DNA from: Rhizobium esperanzae | Lineage (GTDB): Bacteria > Pseudomonadota > Alphaproteobacteria > Rhizobiales > Rhizobiaceae | Direction of reading: 5' to 3' | Assembly: GCF_002204185.1 (NCBI RefSeq) | Contig: NZ_MXPU01000008.1 | Coordinates: forward strand, 124,001-188,000 | DNA length: 64,000 nucleotides | Shown: in pieces, positions 32,984 to 40,944 of the stretch | Numbering within the stretch: the first letter of the stretch is position 1 | Layout of the letters: each line of letters begins with the position of its first letter | Made by a program: the position numbers and the translations under genes | Notes under the pieces: generated by a model | Seen by the model: only the letters and a program-made list of their open reading frames with translations | Databases searched by the model: none | What the model was told of the DNA's origin: nothing

Positions 32984-33002
32984 TATATCGTAGTACGATA
33001 TA
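32984..33002. promoter_or_regulatory. Perfect 19-bp palindromic operator between CLC and MarR genes
   Basis: TATATCGTAGTACGATATA is a perfect dyad with a central G, 46-64 bp upstream of the CLC start and 143 bp upstream of the MarR start. MarR dimers bind 16-20-bp AT-rich palindromes like this. It most probably serves the adjacent regulator and controls both directions. Confidence 0.65.
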
Positions 33003-33144
33003 AATCAATGGACAAATACGGGAAGGCGAAAATGTCTCGCCAGGTGCCTCACTTGACCGCCTTGCGCCTGCCCATCTATTCGAGATCGGCAATAGTGCGC
33101 GCAAGGATCGCCTCCTGCGAACCAAGCGGCAGAGGAGAACGAGT

Positions 33145-33579
33145 GTGAAGAAAACCCCGCCGCCGCTGAGACAGGAGGATTACGAGGCGCTGGCCGACCT
33201 CAGGTTCGCGCTTCGCCAGTTCATGGACTTCAGCGCCTCAGCCGCCCAGTCGGAAGGACTGCCCGTGCAGCAGCATCAGGCGCTGCTGGCAATTAAGGGA
33301 CAACGCGGCGAAGCGATGACCATCGGCATGCTGGCCGAGCGGCTGATCATCGCGCCGCATACGGCGACCGAACTCGTCGGACGGTTGTCGGATGCCGGGT
33401 TGGTCGAACGCCATGCCGATCCCGCCGACAGACGCCGTCAGACGCTGCAGCTGACCGAGAAAGCCGACGAGCTTCTGACTAGGCTGAGCGCCGTCCACCT
33501 GTCGGAAATCAGGGTGATGGCGCCGAAGCTGATCGAGCTGCTGCTCGAGCTTCAGAAGACAGCGCCGAAAGCGGAGTAA
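33145..33579 (+). CDS. MarR family transcriptional regulator
   Basis: A 144-residue winged helix-turn-helix regulator. The DNA-reading helices are in MTIGMLAERLIIAPHTATELVGRL, followed by the wing DAGLVERHADPADRRRQTLQLT, where the D-R-R-x-x-x-L-x-L-T pattern is the MarR hallmark. N- and C-terminal helices form the dimer. Being divergent from the CLC gene with a perfect palindrome between, it likely represses that transporter in answer to a small ligand or ionic change. Start at 33145 is GTG with AGAGGAGAACG upstream. Confidence 0.9.
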   Translation: MKKTPPPLRQEDYEALADLRFALRQFMDFSASAAQSEGLPVQQHQALLAIKGQRGEAMTIGMLAERLIIAPHTATELVGRLSDAGLVERHADPADRRRQTLQLTEKADELLTRLSAVHLSEIRVMAPKLIELLLELQKTAPKAE

Positions 33580-33670
33580 TTGGTTTCGTCGCCCGCAGGC
33601 GAGGCCACAGAAAGAGCCCAAGCGCTGCGGGAGCGCCGGCAGCTCCCTCTCGGACGATCAAGCTTCGACC

Positions 33671-34579
33671 TCAGCTTCGAAGCGTCTTACCCAGACGATG
33701 GATGTGGGCAGCACCGATGCCACAGCAGCCGCCGATGATCGTCGCGCCGGCTTCGGCCCAGGAGCAGGCAAAACGCGAATAGGCGTCGTCATTCAGATCG
33801 TCGCGGGTCTCGTGCAGGCCTTCATTTGCGGCCGACTCGCCCTGTTCGCCTTCGAAGGCATTGGCATAGACGCCGATTTCGATGCCGGCATCCATCTTGC
33901 GGAATGCCGCGGCTGCCGTCGCGACGGCCGCCTCCATCACTTCCGGTTTGCTGCAATTGAACAGGAAGGCTTCGGCGCCCGATGACGCCGCCCAGGACGC
34001 CGCATCCTCGACGCTTTCGCCGGAACGAAGCTTCGGCTCGCCGCTTTCGATATCCGCTTTGTCATCGGCCAGCGTGAAGGAAATCCAGAACGGTTTACCC
34101 GATTCCGCCACCGCCTGACGGACGGCCTCGCCCTCGGCAATCAGGCTCAGCGTCTCGCCGAGCCATATGTCGACGAAAGGGGCGAGGTTTTCGACCAGCA
34201 CCTTGAGGTAATCCTGCACCCGCTCAGGCTGAAAATTCTGCGGCTCGTAGGAGCCGAAGATCGGCGGCAGCGAACCGGCGACCAGCACCTTGCGATCGGT
34301 GACGGACTCAGCCGCCTCGCGCGCCAGGCGGCCGGCGAGACGAATCAGCGCTGCCCCCTCCTTCTGGAACCGGTCCTCGCCGATATGGAAGGGCACCAGC
34401 GCATAGCTGTTGGTCGTGATGATCCCAGAGCCGGCGGCGATGAATTCCTTATGCACCTCACGGACGATATCCGGCGAATTGATCAGCGCCAGGGCCGACC
34501 ATTCCGGCTGTTTCAATTCGGCGCCGAGCCGCAGCAGCTCGCGGCTCATGCCGCCATCGAGTATTCGTGTCCTGCTCAT
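33671..34579 (-). CDS. Homocysteine S-methyltransferase family protein
   Basis: A 302-residue zinc methyltransferase of the MmuM/BHMT fold. It begins RTRILDGGMSRELLRLG (the DGG motif) and carries the three zinc cysteines: one in LFNCSKPEVME near residue 208 and the GGCCG pair near residue 286. Members move a methyl group from S-methylmethionine or betaine-like donors to homocysteine or selenocysteine analogues. It lies 122 bp downstream of the polar amino acid importer on the same strand, so the importer may supply the methyl donor. Substrate not proven. Confidence 0.88.
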   Translation of the reverse strand: MSRTRILDGGMSRELLRLGAELKQPEWSALALINSPDIVREVHKEFIAAGSGIITTNSYALVPFHIGEDRFQKEGAALIRLAGRLAREAAESVTDRKVLVAGSLPPIFGSYEPQNFQPERVQDYLKVLVENLAPFVDIWLGETLSLIAEGEAVRQAVAESGKPFWISFTLADDKADIESGEPKLRSGESVEDAASWAASSGAEAFLFNCSKPEVMEAAVATAAAAFRKMDAGIEIGVYANAFEGEQGESAANEGLHETRDDLNDDAYSRFACSWAEAGATIIGGCCGIGAAHIHRLGKTLRS

Positions 34580-34701
34580 GAAGTCTCCATTCGGGCCGCC
34601 GCACCGTCACCAGCGGGCGTGCTTTTCATTTACAAAAGGGGTGAGTGTGCGTTGTTCGCTCCGACAGGCGGCGGGGTTCATAGCGAGCTCTTTCCGATCG
34701 G

Positions 34702-35391
34702 CTAACGACGAACCGGCACCTGCGCTTCGAGACCTCGAAAGACGCGGGCAATCACTGCGGTCAGGGCGAGATAGAAGAGAGTGACGACGAGCAGCGGCTC
34801 ATAGACCAGCAGCGTATCCTGACGGACCTTGTTGGCCACGGCGTAGAGATCCATCACCGTCACTGTGAAGGCGAGCGGCGTCGCCTTGAGCTGCATGACG
34901 ATCTCTCCGGCAATCGTCGGCAGGGCGATGCGGATGGCGCGCGGCAGCCAGATGCGGCGGGTCAGCTTCCAGGGCGACAGACCGAAAGCCCGCCCGGCTT
35001 CCAGCTCGCCCTTGGGAACGGCAAGCAGCGCGCCGCGCAAAACCTCCGCCTCATAGGCCGCATAATTCAACGTGAAGCTGACTGCGGCGAAGAAGAAGCC
35101 CTCGCGCAGGATCGGCCAGAACAGGCTTTGCCGGATGCCGGGAACCATCGGCAGCAGCGAGCCGACGCCATAATAGAGAAGCCAGAGCTGGATCAGCAGC
35201 GGCGTGCCGCGGAAGAAGGTGCAGTAACCGCGGGCCAGCAGCCGCGTCAGCCTGCCGCCGCTGACCTGCGCGAAAGCGAGGCCAATGGCGATGATAAAAC
35301 CGAACACCACTGAGATGACCAGCAGCGCCACGGTCTGCCAGGCGCCGGTCAGAAGCAGCGGCCAATAGGAAGAGATCCAGGTGAAACTCAT
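34702..35391 (-). CDS. Polar amino acid ABC transporter permease (HisM-like)
   Basis: A 229-residue inner-membrane permease with about five hydrophobic segments. The coupling loop reads EVLRGALLAVPKGELEAGRAFGLSPW and continues IWLPRAIRIALPTI. It is 13 bp downstream of its partner permease. The subunit pair resembles histidine/arginine/opine importers. It is the last transporter gene before the methyltransferase. Confidence 0.9.
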   Translation of the reverse strand: MSFTWISSYWPLLLTGAWQTVALLVISVVFGFIIAIGLAFAQVSGGRLTRLLARGYCTFFRGTPLLIQLWLLYYGVGSLLPMVPGIRQSLFWPILREGFFFAAVSFTLNYAAYEAEVLRGALLAVPKGELEAGRAFGLSPWKLTRRIWLPRAIRIALPTIAGEIVMQLKATPLAFTVTVMDLYAVANKVRQDTLLVYEPLLVVTLFYLALTAVIARVFRGLEAQVPVRR

Positions 35392-35404
35392 GGGGCGCGG
35401 CTCC

Positions 35405-36130
35405 TCAGGCGAGACGCGGCTGTCCCCGCCGCACCCGTCCCTCGATCAGCTTGAAAGCGACGTTGGAAACGAGTGTGATGGCGAGGTAGAGAAAGGCGGA
35501 AGCAAGGAAAAACACGAAGTAGTGTTTGGTGCTTGCCCCAGCGAGGCGGGTGGCGAGCGCCAGTTCCTGGTAGCCGACGACCGCGACCAGCGCGCTGTCC
35601 TTGGTGACCGACATCCAGAGATTGGCAAGCCCCGGCAGCGCGTTCGGCAAAAGCGCCGGCAGCAGGACGCGGCGGAACCGCAGTACGGGTCCCATGCCGA
35701 AGGCCTTGGCCGCTTCGATCTGGCCGGCGGGAATGGCGAGGATCGCGCCGCGTAGCACCTCGGTCATATAGGCGCCCTGCACGAAGCCGAGCACCGCGAC
35801 CGCCGCAACAAAACCGTTCACATCGATCGGCGGCAGGTCCAATGCCGCCAGCAGCCGGTTGAGGCCGTCGGTGCCGGCATAATAGAGCCCGACGATCAGG
35901 ATCAGCTCGGGAACGGCACGAATGACCGTGGTGTAGAGATCGAGCATGAGGCGGAGCGCGCGATTGCCCGAGAGCTTTCCAAGCGCGCCGCCCGTGCCGA
36001 GCAACAGGCCGACCGCGAAGGCGCAGGCCGAGATGGCGACCGTGGAGACCGCACCTGCCAAAAGAACGCCGCCCCATCCCGGAGGATAGGGAGACAGCAG
36101 GTCCAGAATGCCTTGTTGTGCGGTCGCCAT
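35405..36130 (-). CDS. Polar amino acid ABC transporter permease (HisQ-like)
   Basis: A 241-residue permease with hydrophobic segments from about residue 20 and the EAA loop EVLRGAILAIPAGQIEAAKAFGMGP, then LLPALLPNALPGLANLWMS. It shows the GLYYAGTDGLNRLL periplasmic loop common in opine and histidine importers. It forms the heterodimeric channel with the 34702 gene and lies 12 bp from the binding-protein gene. Confidence 0.9.
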   Translation of the reverse strand: MATAQQGILDLLSPYPPGWGGVLLAGAVSTVAISACAFAVGLLLGTGGALGKLSGNRALRLMLDLYTTVIRAVPELILIVGLYYAGTDGLNRLLAALDLPPIDVNGFVAAVAVLGFVQGAYMTEVLRGAILAIPAGQIEAAKAFGMGPVLRFRRVLLPALLPNALPGLANLWMSVTKDSALVAVVGYQELALATRLAGASTKHYFVFFLASAFLYLAITLVSNVAFKLIEGRVRRGQPRLA

Positions 36131-36142
36131 CGCCGAGACTGC

Positions 36143-36916
36143 TTACTTCGCGCCGTAGATGTCGAAGTCGAAATATTTCTTGGTGATGGCGTCATACTGG
36201 CCGTTGGCGCGAACCGCAGCGATCGCCGCATTCAGCTTGGCTTTCAGCTCCGTGTCTTCCTTGCGCAACCCGCCCGAAACACCGGCTCCAAGGATTTCCT
36301 TGTCGTCGGCGACATCACCCATCTTGGCGCAGCAATCCTTGCCGCCGTCGCTCTTCAGGAAAGCGTCGAGCGCGAGCGAATCGCCGAAGACGTAGTCGAT
36401 ACGGCCGGAGGCCAGATCCTGGAAAGCCTCGTCGAGCGTCTGGTAGGTCTTCTCCTCGGCGGCGCCGGCGAAATACTTCTTGTAATATTCAGACTGGATC
36501 GTCGACACCTGGATGCCGATGGTCTTGCCCTTGACGTCCTCGGCGGTCGCACCCGGCTTCTGGTCCTTTGGACCGATGAGGGTGCTCGGCGTGTTGTAGT
36601 ACTTGTCGGTGAAATCGATCACCTTTGAACGTTCCGCGGTGTTCGACATCGACGACCAGATCACGTCGAACTTCTTGCTCTGCAGCGCCGGAATGAGACC
36701 ATCCCAGGAAATGTCCACGATCGAGCATTTCTCCTTCATCTCTGCACAGACGGCGTTCATCAGGTCGATTTCCCACCCGTGCCACTCACCCGAGGCGTCC
36801 TTGGCGAAGAAGGGCGGATAGGATTCATTCATGACGCCGAAGCGGACGTCCGCCTGTGCGGCGACCGCGGAAAGCGCAAGGGCCGCGCCGGCAAAAAGCG
36901 TGGGGAGCAGTTTCAT
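36143..36916 (-). CDS. Polar amino acid ABC transporter substrate-binding protein
   Basis: A 257-residue SBP_bac_3 protein. The signal peptide (MKLLPTLFAGAALALSAVAAQA) is followed by DVRFGVMNESYPPFFAKDASGEWHGWEIDLMNAVCAEM. Tryptophan-rich binding-site residues (WHGWEID, ISWDGLIPAL) and the CSIVDISWDG pattern fit the lysine/arginine/ornithine or opine subgroup rather than glutamate binders. It sits between ATPase and permeases in operon order, 48 bp after the ATPase. Confidence 0.9.
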   Translation of the reverse strand: MKLLPTLFAGAALALSAVAAQADVRFGVMNESYPPFFAKDASGEWHGWEIDLMNAVCAEMKEKCSIVDISWDGLIPALQSKKFDVIWSSMSNTAERSKVIDFTDKYYNTPSTLIGPKDQKPGATAEDVKGKTIGIQVSTIQSEYYKKYFAGAAEEKTYQTLDEAFQDLASGRIDYVFGDSLALDAFLKSDGGKDCCAKMGDVADDKEILGAGVSGGLRKEDTELKAKLNAAIAAVRANGQYDAITKKYFDFDIYGAK

Positions 36917-36964
36917 TCGCAGGATTCTCCTGGTTCGTGTGTTGTCGATGATGGCTGGTGTGGA

Positions 36965-37744
36965 TCAATGGGTGCTGAGACGGGTGAACTCCCGGCAGCG
37001 GGCGCTGACCGGCGCCCCGAAAACTTGCTCCGGCGGCCCCTCCTCCTCGATCCGTCCCTGATGCAGGAAGAGGACGCGGCTCGACACATCCCGGGCGAAA
37101 CGCATTTCATGCGTCACGATCAGCATGGTCCGGCCTTCCTCGGCGAGATCGCGGATGACCTTCAGGACCTCGCCGACCAGCTCCGGATCGAGCGCCGATG
37201 TCGGCTCGTCGAACAGCATGACGGCGGGATCGACGCAGAGCGCCCGCGCAATCGCCGCGCGCTGCTGCTGGCCGCCGGAGAGGAAGGCGGGATAGGCGTC
37301 GCGCTTGTCGAACAGCCCGACCTTGTGGAGCAGGGCCTCCGCCTTTTCGATCGCCTCGCGCTTTGAAATGCCCATGACATGCACCGGCGCCTCGATGACA
37401 TTTTCCAGCACTGTGCGATGGGCCCAGAGATTGAAACTCTGAAACACCATGCCGAGCCCCGTCCGCAGCCGTTCGATCTGCCGCCAGCTGTGTGGCTGCA
37501 GCCGCCCGCCGCGACCGGCTTTCAGCGCGACTTCCTCGCCATTGACGGCGATACGGCCGCGATCCGGGGTTTCCAGGAAATTGATGCATCGGAGAAAAGT
37601 GCTCTTGCCGGAGCCTGACGAGCCGATGATCGAAATCACGTCCGACTTGTGGGCTTCGGTCGAGATACCCTTGAGAACCTGTTGCGAGCCGAAGCTTTTA
37701 TGGAGATCTTCGACGCGAAGAGCAGGAAAGGGCTGATCCGACAT
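36965..37744 (-). CDS. Polar amino acid ABC transporter ATP-binding protein (HisP-like)
   Basis: A 259-residue ATPase with Walker [11 protein letters not shown]-loop [14 protein letters not shown], signature LSGGQQQR, Walker [15 protein letters not shown] and H-loop VTHEMRFA. It is the first gene of the reverse operon, 156 bp from the divergent Lrp gene, with the candidate Lrp box between. [20 protein letters not shown] is typical of histidine/arginine/opine ATPases. Confidence 0.92.
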   Translation of the reverse strand: MSDQPFPALRVEDLHKSFGSQQVLKGISTEAHKSDVISIIGSSGSGKSTFLRCINFLETPDRGRIAVNGEEVALKAGRGGRLQPHSWRQIERLRTGLGMVFQSFNLWAHRTVLENVIEAPVHVMGISKREAIEKAEALLHKVGLFDKRDAYPAFLSGGQQQRAAIARALCVDPAVMLFDEPTSALDPELVGEVLKVIRDLAEEGRTMLIVTHEMRFARDVSSRVLFLHQGRIEEEGPPEQVFGAPVSARCREFTRLSTH

Positions 37745-37819
37745 GCATGGTCCCGGCTGAATTCAATCTTGGAAGGATAATGATAAAATAACGCGGTTTT
37801 CTCGCGCAGTTTCCATCTC

Positions 37820-37840
37820 TTTTGCATATTATGAGCAAAA
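37820..37840. promoter_or_regulatory. Candidate Lrp/AsnC box in the divergent region
   Basis: TTTTGC-N9-GCAAAA is a perfect 6-bp inverted repeat, whose AT-rich centre itself holds CATATTATG. It lies 76 bp upstream of the ATPase gene and 61 bp upstream of the Lrp-type gene. AsnC/Lrp proteins bind dyads of about 15-20 bp of this kind, often from a divergent position. Confidence 0.5.
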
Positions 37841-37900
37841 TAATCTTTTCAACGCCGCGAACACGGCGCAAAGCTGCTGCGGCAAGGATCGGACTGGACC

Positions 37901-38365
37901 ATGGAGCAACTGGATCGTTTTGACCGCGACATTCTCGATATCGTGCAGCGCGATTGCCAGTTGAAAGCTGAAACGATCGCCGAACGAATCGGACTGTCGG
38001 TCTCCGCCGTGCAGCGGCGGTTGAAGCGGCTGCGCGGGGAGGGGATCATCAAGGCGGAGGTGGCCATACTCGATCGCAAGGCGACGGCGACATCGATGGT
38101 CTTCATCGTCGGCATGGAGATCGAACGGGACAATTACGACGCGCTGGCGAAGTTCCGCGTCTGGGCGGAGAAGCAGGATCATATTCAGCAGGTCTATTAC
38201 GTGACCGGCGCCGTCGATCTGATCGCGATCGTCACCGCCCGCGACGTCGAGCATTATGACGACATCGCCGCTCTGATCATGGCCGACAATCCGCAGATCC
38301 GCCGCATGCATACCAATGTCGTGCTGCGCGACGTCAAGCTCGGCCTGTTCGTGCCGCTGGAATAG
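37901..38365 (+). CDS. Lrp/AsnC family transcriptional regulator
   Basis: A 154-residue regulator. The N-terminal helix-turn-helix (about residues 4-60, DRDILDIVQRDCQLKAETIAERIGLSVSAVQRRL) precedes the RAM ligand domain with the beta strand VYYVTGAVDLIAIVTARDVEHYDD. It is divergent from the amino acid importer and is likely its regulator, responding to the amino acid imported or the product of the methyltransferase. Start at 37901 is set by AAGGATCGGACTGGACC upstream; no strong alternative. Confidence 0.9.
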   Translation: MEQLDRFDRDILDIVQRDCQLKAETIAERIGLSVSAVQRRLKRLRGEGIIKAEVAILDRKATATSMVFIVGMEIERDNYDALAKFRVWAEKQDHIQQVYYVTGAVDLIAIVTARDVEHYDDIAALIMADNPQIRRMHTNVVLRDVKLGLFVPLE

Positions 38366-38445
38366 CGATCGCGCCGGGCAAGCGGCTGGACTCATATCGG
38401 ACAAAGGGCATAATTCCCGGCGCAGATCCTTGGGAGGAATGACCG

Positions 38446-39831
38446 TTGACGCTACGACACCAGATCATCGCATTGGCGATCGTCCCGCTGGTCATTTCGA
38501 TCCTTGCGATCACCACATTCATTACCTGGCAATCGGCAAACCTCGCCAAGAACAGCATCGATACGTTCGAGCAGAACATGCTGAAGACGAGGGAAGCCGA
38601 GATCCTCAATCTGACCAATCTTGCCCTGTCGGCCATTCAGACGATCTATGACAAGGCCGGGTCCGACGACGAGGCCGCCAAGCAGCAGGTGGCTGATATT
38701 CTGACCTCGCTCGACTACGGCAAGGACGGGTATTTCTTCGTCTATGATTACGACGGCAACAATATCGTCCATCCCCGCCAGAGCTTCCGGCATGGGCAAA
38801 ACTGGCTCGATCTCACCGACCCCGATGGCGACAAGGTCATCGCCGAACTGATCGCCACGGCCAAGGCCGGCGGCGGCCTGCACCAGTATAAATGGCAGAA
38901 GCCGTCAACCGGGCAGATCGCCGACAAACTCTCCTTCGTCGTCAGCCTCGATAAATGGCACTGGGTCGTCGGCACCGGCGTCTATCTGGATGACGTCTTT
39001 GCCCAGAGTGCCGCCGCCAATATGGTAACACGCGCCAACATCCGGCGAACCTTCGTCATCGTCGCGCTGATCGCCGTTCCTTCGGTGCTGGTCGTGTTCA
39101 CCACCTGCATGCTGCTCACCTTCCATGAGCGCCGCATGGCCGACAGCCGCCTGAAGGAGTTGACGCAGCGGGTCATCGACACCCAGGAAGAAGAGCGCAC
39201 CCGGCTGGCGCGCGAACTGCATGACGGCATCTCCCAGACGCTTTTAGGCGTGCGTTATGCGATGGATCTCGCCGGCCGCAAGGTCAGGACCAATGTCGAC
39301 GAGGCGGCGCTGACCATCGAGCGCGGCGTCGAGGCACTGAATGGTGCCATCAAGGAAATCCGCCTGCTTTCGCATGATCTGCGCCCGCGCGTGCTCGACG
39401 ATCTTGGCTTGACCGCGGCGCTGGAGGCACTGTGTCATCACTTTGCCGAGCGGACGGGGATCGAGACGGAGATCGACGCCTCGGGCTTTGCCGGCATGTT
39501 GAAGGCGGAAGCCAGCACCGCCCTTTATCGCGTCGCCCAGGAGGCCTTCAACAATGTCGAACGGCATTCGGGCGGCTCGAAGCTTTCGGTCAAGCTCTGG
39601 AGCGACGGCGGCCGCGCCCGCATGACCATCTCCGACAACGGCAGCGGCTTCGATGGCGCCAGGGATGGCGCGTCCGGCGGCTCGGGCCTCGGCCTGCGCA
39701 ACATGCAGGAGCGGATGGCGCACTTCCGGGGCCTGCTTCTCATCAACAGCAGCGAGGCCGGCACAACGCTAACGGCGATGATGCCGAGGTCGGCCAATCT
39801 TGCCGCCGACAAACAGGCGGAAGCCGCATGA
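38446..39831 (+). CDS. mctS: Sensor histidine kinase MctS-like (cache sensor, HisKA_3)
   Basis: A 461-residue membrane kinase. A first transmembrane helix lies at about residues 8-28, a periplasmic sCache domain (about 32-195, with GKDGYFFVYDYDGNNIVHP) follows, then a second helix at about 203-224. The H-box ARELHDGISQT holds the phosphorylated His259, and the HATPase domain contains DNGSGFDG and GSGLGLRNMQERM. It overlaps the response regulator by 4 bp. In Rhizobium leguminosarum the MctSR pair controls the monocarboxylate permease MctP, and the same gene order is seen here; the name is by synteny. Confidence 0.88.
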   Translation: MTLRHQIIALAIVPLVISILAITTFITWQSANLAKNSIDTFEQNMLKTREAEILNLTNLALSAIQTIYDKAGSDDEAAKQQVADILTSLDYGKDGYFFVYDYDGNNIVHPRQSFRHGQNWLDLTDPDGDKVIAELIATAKAGGGLHQYKWQKPSTGQIADKLSFVVSLDKWHWVVGTGVYLDDVFAQSAAANMVTRANIRRTFVIVALIAVPSVLVVFTTCMLLTFHERRMADSRLKELTQRVIDTQEEERTRLARELHDGISQTLLGVRYAMDLAGRKVRTNVDEAALTIERGVEALNGAIKEIRLLSHDLRPRVLDDLGLTAALEALCHHFAERTGIETEIDASGFAGMLKAEASTALYRVAQEAFNNVERHSGGSKLSVKLWSDGGRARMTISDNGSGFDGARDGASGGSGLGLRNMQERMAHFRGLLLINSSEAGTTLTAMMPRSANLAADKQAEAA

Positions 39832-40499
39832 CGCAACGCCGGAAAATCAGGGTGCTCCTGATCGACAACCATCCGCTGGTGCTGGACGGATTGAAAGCCG
39901 TGCTCGAAACATTCGATCACATCGAGGTCGCCGGCACCGCCGCGCTCGCGCAGGTCGGGCTCGATATCGCCCGGCAGATCCAGCCGCAGGTGGTGCTGAT
40001 GGACATCAACATGCCAAAGCTCAGCGGCATCGATGCGATCGAACTGTTCAGGAGCGAACTTCCGCAGACCCGCGTCGTGATGCTCTCCATGCATGACAGC
40101 CGCGAGTATATCTCCTCTTCGGTGATGCGCGGCGCCGCCGGTTATGTTCTGAAAGACGTCTCCACGGAGGAGATCGTCGCGGCGATCGAAACCGTCGCGG
40201 ATGGCGGCACCTATTTTTCCTCCGGCGTCTTCGACGCGCTGATGGGGGAACGGGCGGAGGAGGGGAGCGATCCCTTGACGCCGCGCGAGCGCGACACGCT
40301 CGGGCTGATCGTTGCCGGCCGGAGCAACCGCGAGATCGCCGAAGTGCTCGGGATAAGCTCTGCCACGGCGGAAACCCATCGCAAGAACCTCAAGAAGAAA
40401 CTTGGCATCGCCACCACCGCAGGCCTGATCCGCTATGCGCTCGATCACGGCATCGCCTCGAAAATCGACGCAAATTCGCGCCTACCCACTTCTGGGTAG
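39828..40499 (+). CDS. mctR: LuxR/FixJ-type response regulator MctR-like
   Basis: A 223-residue response regulator. The receiver domain (about residues 7-120) has the phospho-acceptor Asp59 in VVLMDINMP and the conserved lysine in GYVLKDV. The C-terminal LuxR-type helix-turn-helix is LTPRERDTLGLIVAGRSNREIAEVLGISSATAETHRKNL. The ATG at 39828 overlaps the kinase stop (ATGA). It likely activates the DUF3311-mctP genes downstream; the inverted repeat at 40482 at its own 3' end is a candidate site. Named from the rhizobial mctSRP arrangement. Confidence 0.88.
   Translation: MTQRRKIRVLLIDNHPLVLDGLKAVLETFDHIEVAGTAALAQVGLDIARQIQPQVVLMDINMPKLSGIDAIELFRSELPQTRVVMLSMHDSREYISSSVMRGAAGYVLKDVSTEEIVAAIETVADGGTYFSSGVFDALMGERAEEGSDPLTPRERDTLGLIVAGRSNREIAEVLGISSATAETHRKNLKKKLGIATTAGLIRYALDHGIASKIDANSRLPTSG
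40482..40499. promoter_or_regulatory. Inverted repeat at the end of mctR
   Basis: CTACCCACTTCTGGGTAG has perfect 7-bp arms around CTTC and contains the mctR stop codon. It precedes the mctP block by about 100 bp to the small frame at 40601. It may be a weak hairpin terminator or a binding site for MctR; LuxR-type regulators of carbon pathways can bind TACCCA-type dyads. Confidence 0.4.
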
Positions 40500-40600
40500 T
40501 GCCCGGTATTTCGGCTCAGCGCCCATCTTGTGAGGATAAAACCGACGTCCTAGGACTCCACTCGCGGCTTGCCAAGTGCTAGCCGTTGGGAGGAATTCAC

Positions 40601-40733
40601 ATGCGTTACATCAGCTTCCGATTGGCCGGAAAAGCTCGAGCGACCCGAACAGGGCCTGCCGCCGCCGCCGGCTGACAGACCTGCCTTCCACGCCGACAAC
40701 TGGAACATGGCGACCGCCATTTACGGCGCCTGA
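40601..40733 (+). other. Small ORF with apparent +1 frame change, upstream of the DUF3311 gene
   Basis: A strong ribosome-binding site, GGGAGGAATTCAC, precedes an ATG at 40601. The ATG frame reads only 24 codons (MRYISFRLAGK, stop at 40675). The +1 frame shows clear GC3 coding bias from about 40611 (ASDWPEKLERPEQGL, then PADRPAFHADNWN) and ends with TGA at 40731-40733, 13 bp before the DUF3311 start. The whole is 133 bp, one base more than a 44-codon frame. A base insertion, sequencing error or +1 frameshift would join them. Family not recognised. Confidence 0.35.
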
Positions 40734-40746
40734 AAGGTACTCCGAC

Positions 40747-40944
40747 ATGGAAAAACCACGTAGCAAGGCAGCGCTCTGGCTGCTGATCATCCCGTATATC
40801 GGTCTGCTCTGGCCGCCATTTTACAATCTCCGCGAGCCGTCGCTTTTCGGCTTCCCCTTCTTCTACTGGTATCAGCTTCTCTGGGTGCCGATCACGGCGA
40901 CGCTGACCTGGATTGCCTATCGGAGCGTTCGCCATGACGACTGA
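40747..40944 (+). CDS. DUF3311 small membrane protein
   Basis: A 65-residue protein with two hydrophobic helices (about 9-25 and 36-55). Its sequence ALWLLIIPYIGLLWPPFYN and the YWYQLLWVPIT helix match the DUF3311 family, which is encoded just ahead of sodium:solute symporters of the MctP/PutP type and is thought to help their assembly or activity. It overlaps the symporter start by 11 bp, showing tight coupling. The start at 40747 follows GAAAGGTACTCCGAC; a longer frame from 40576 is an artefact. Confidence 0.85.
   Translation: MEKPRSKAALWLLIIPYIGLLWPPFYNLREPSLFGFPFFYWYQLLWVPITATLTWIAYRSVRHDD

Noticed and set aside
40500..40600. Possible sigma-54 promoter before the mctP block
   Set aside because: No sequence with the GG-N10-GC spacing and good consensus was found between mctR and the small frame.
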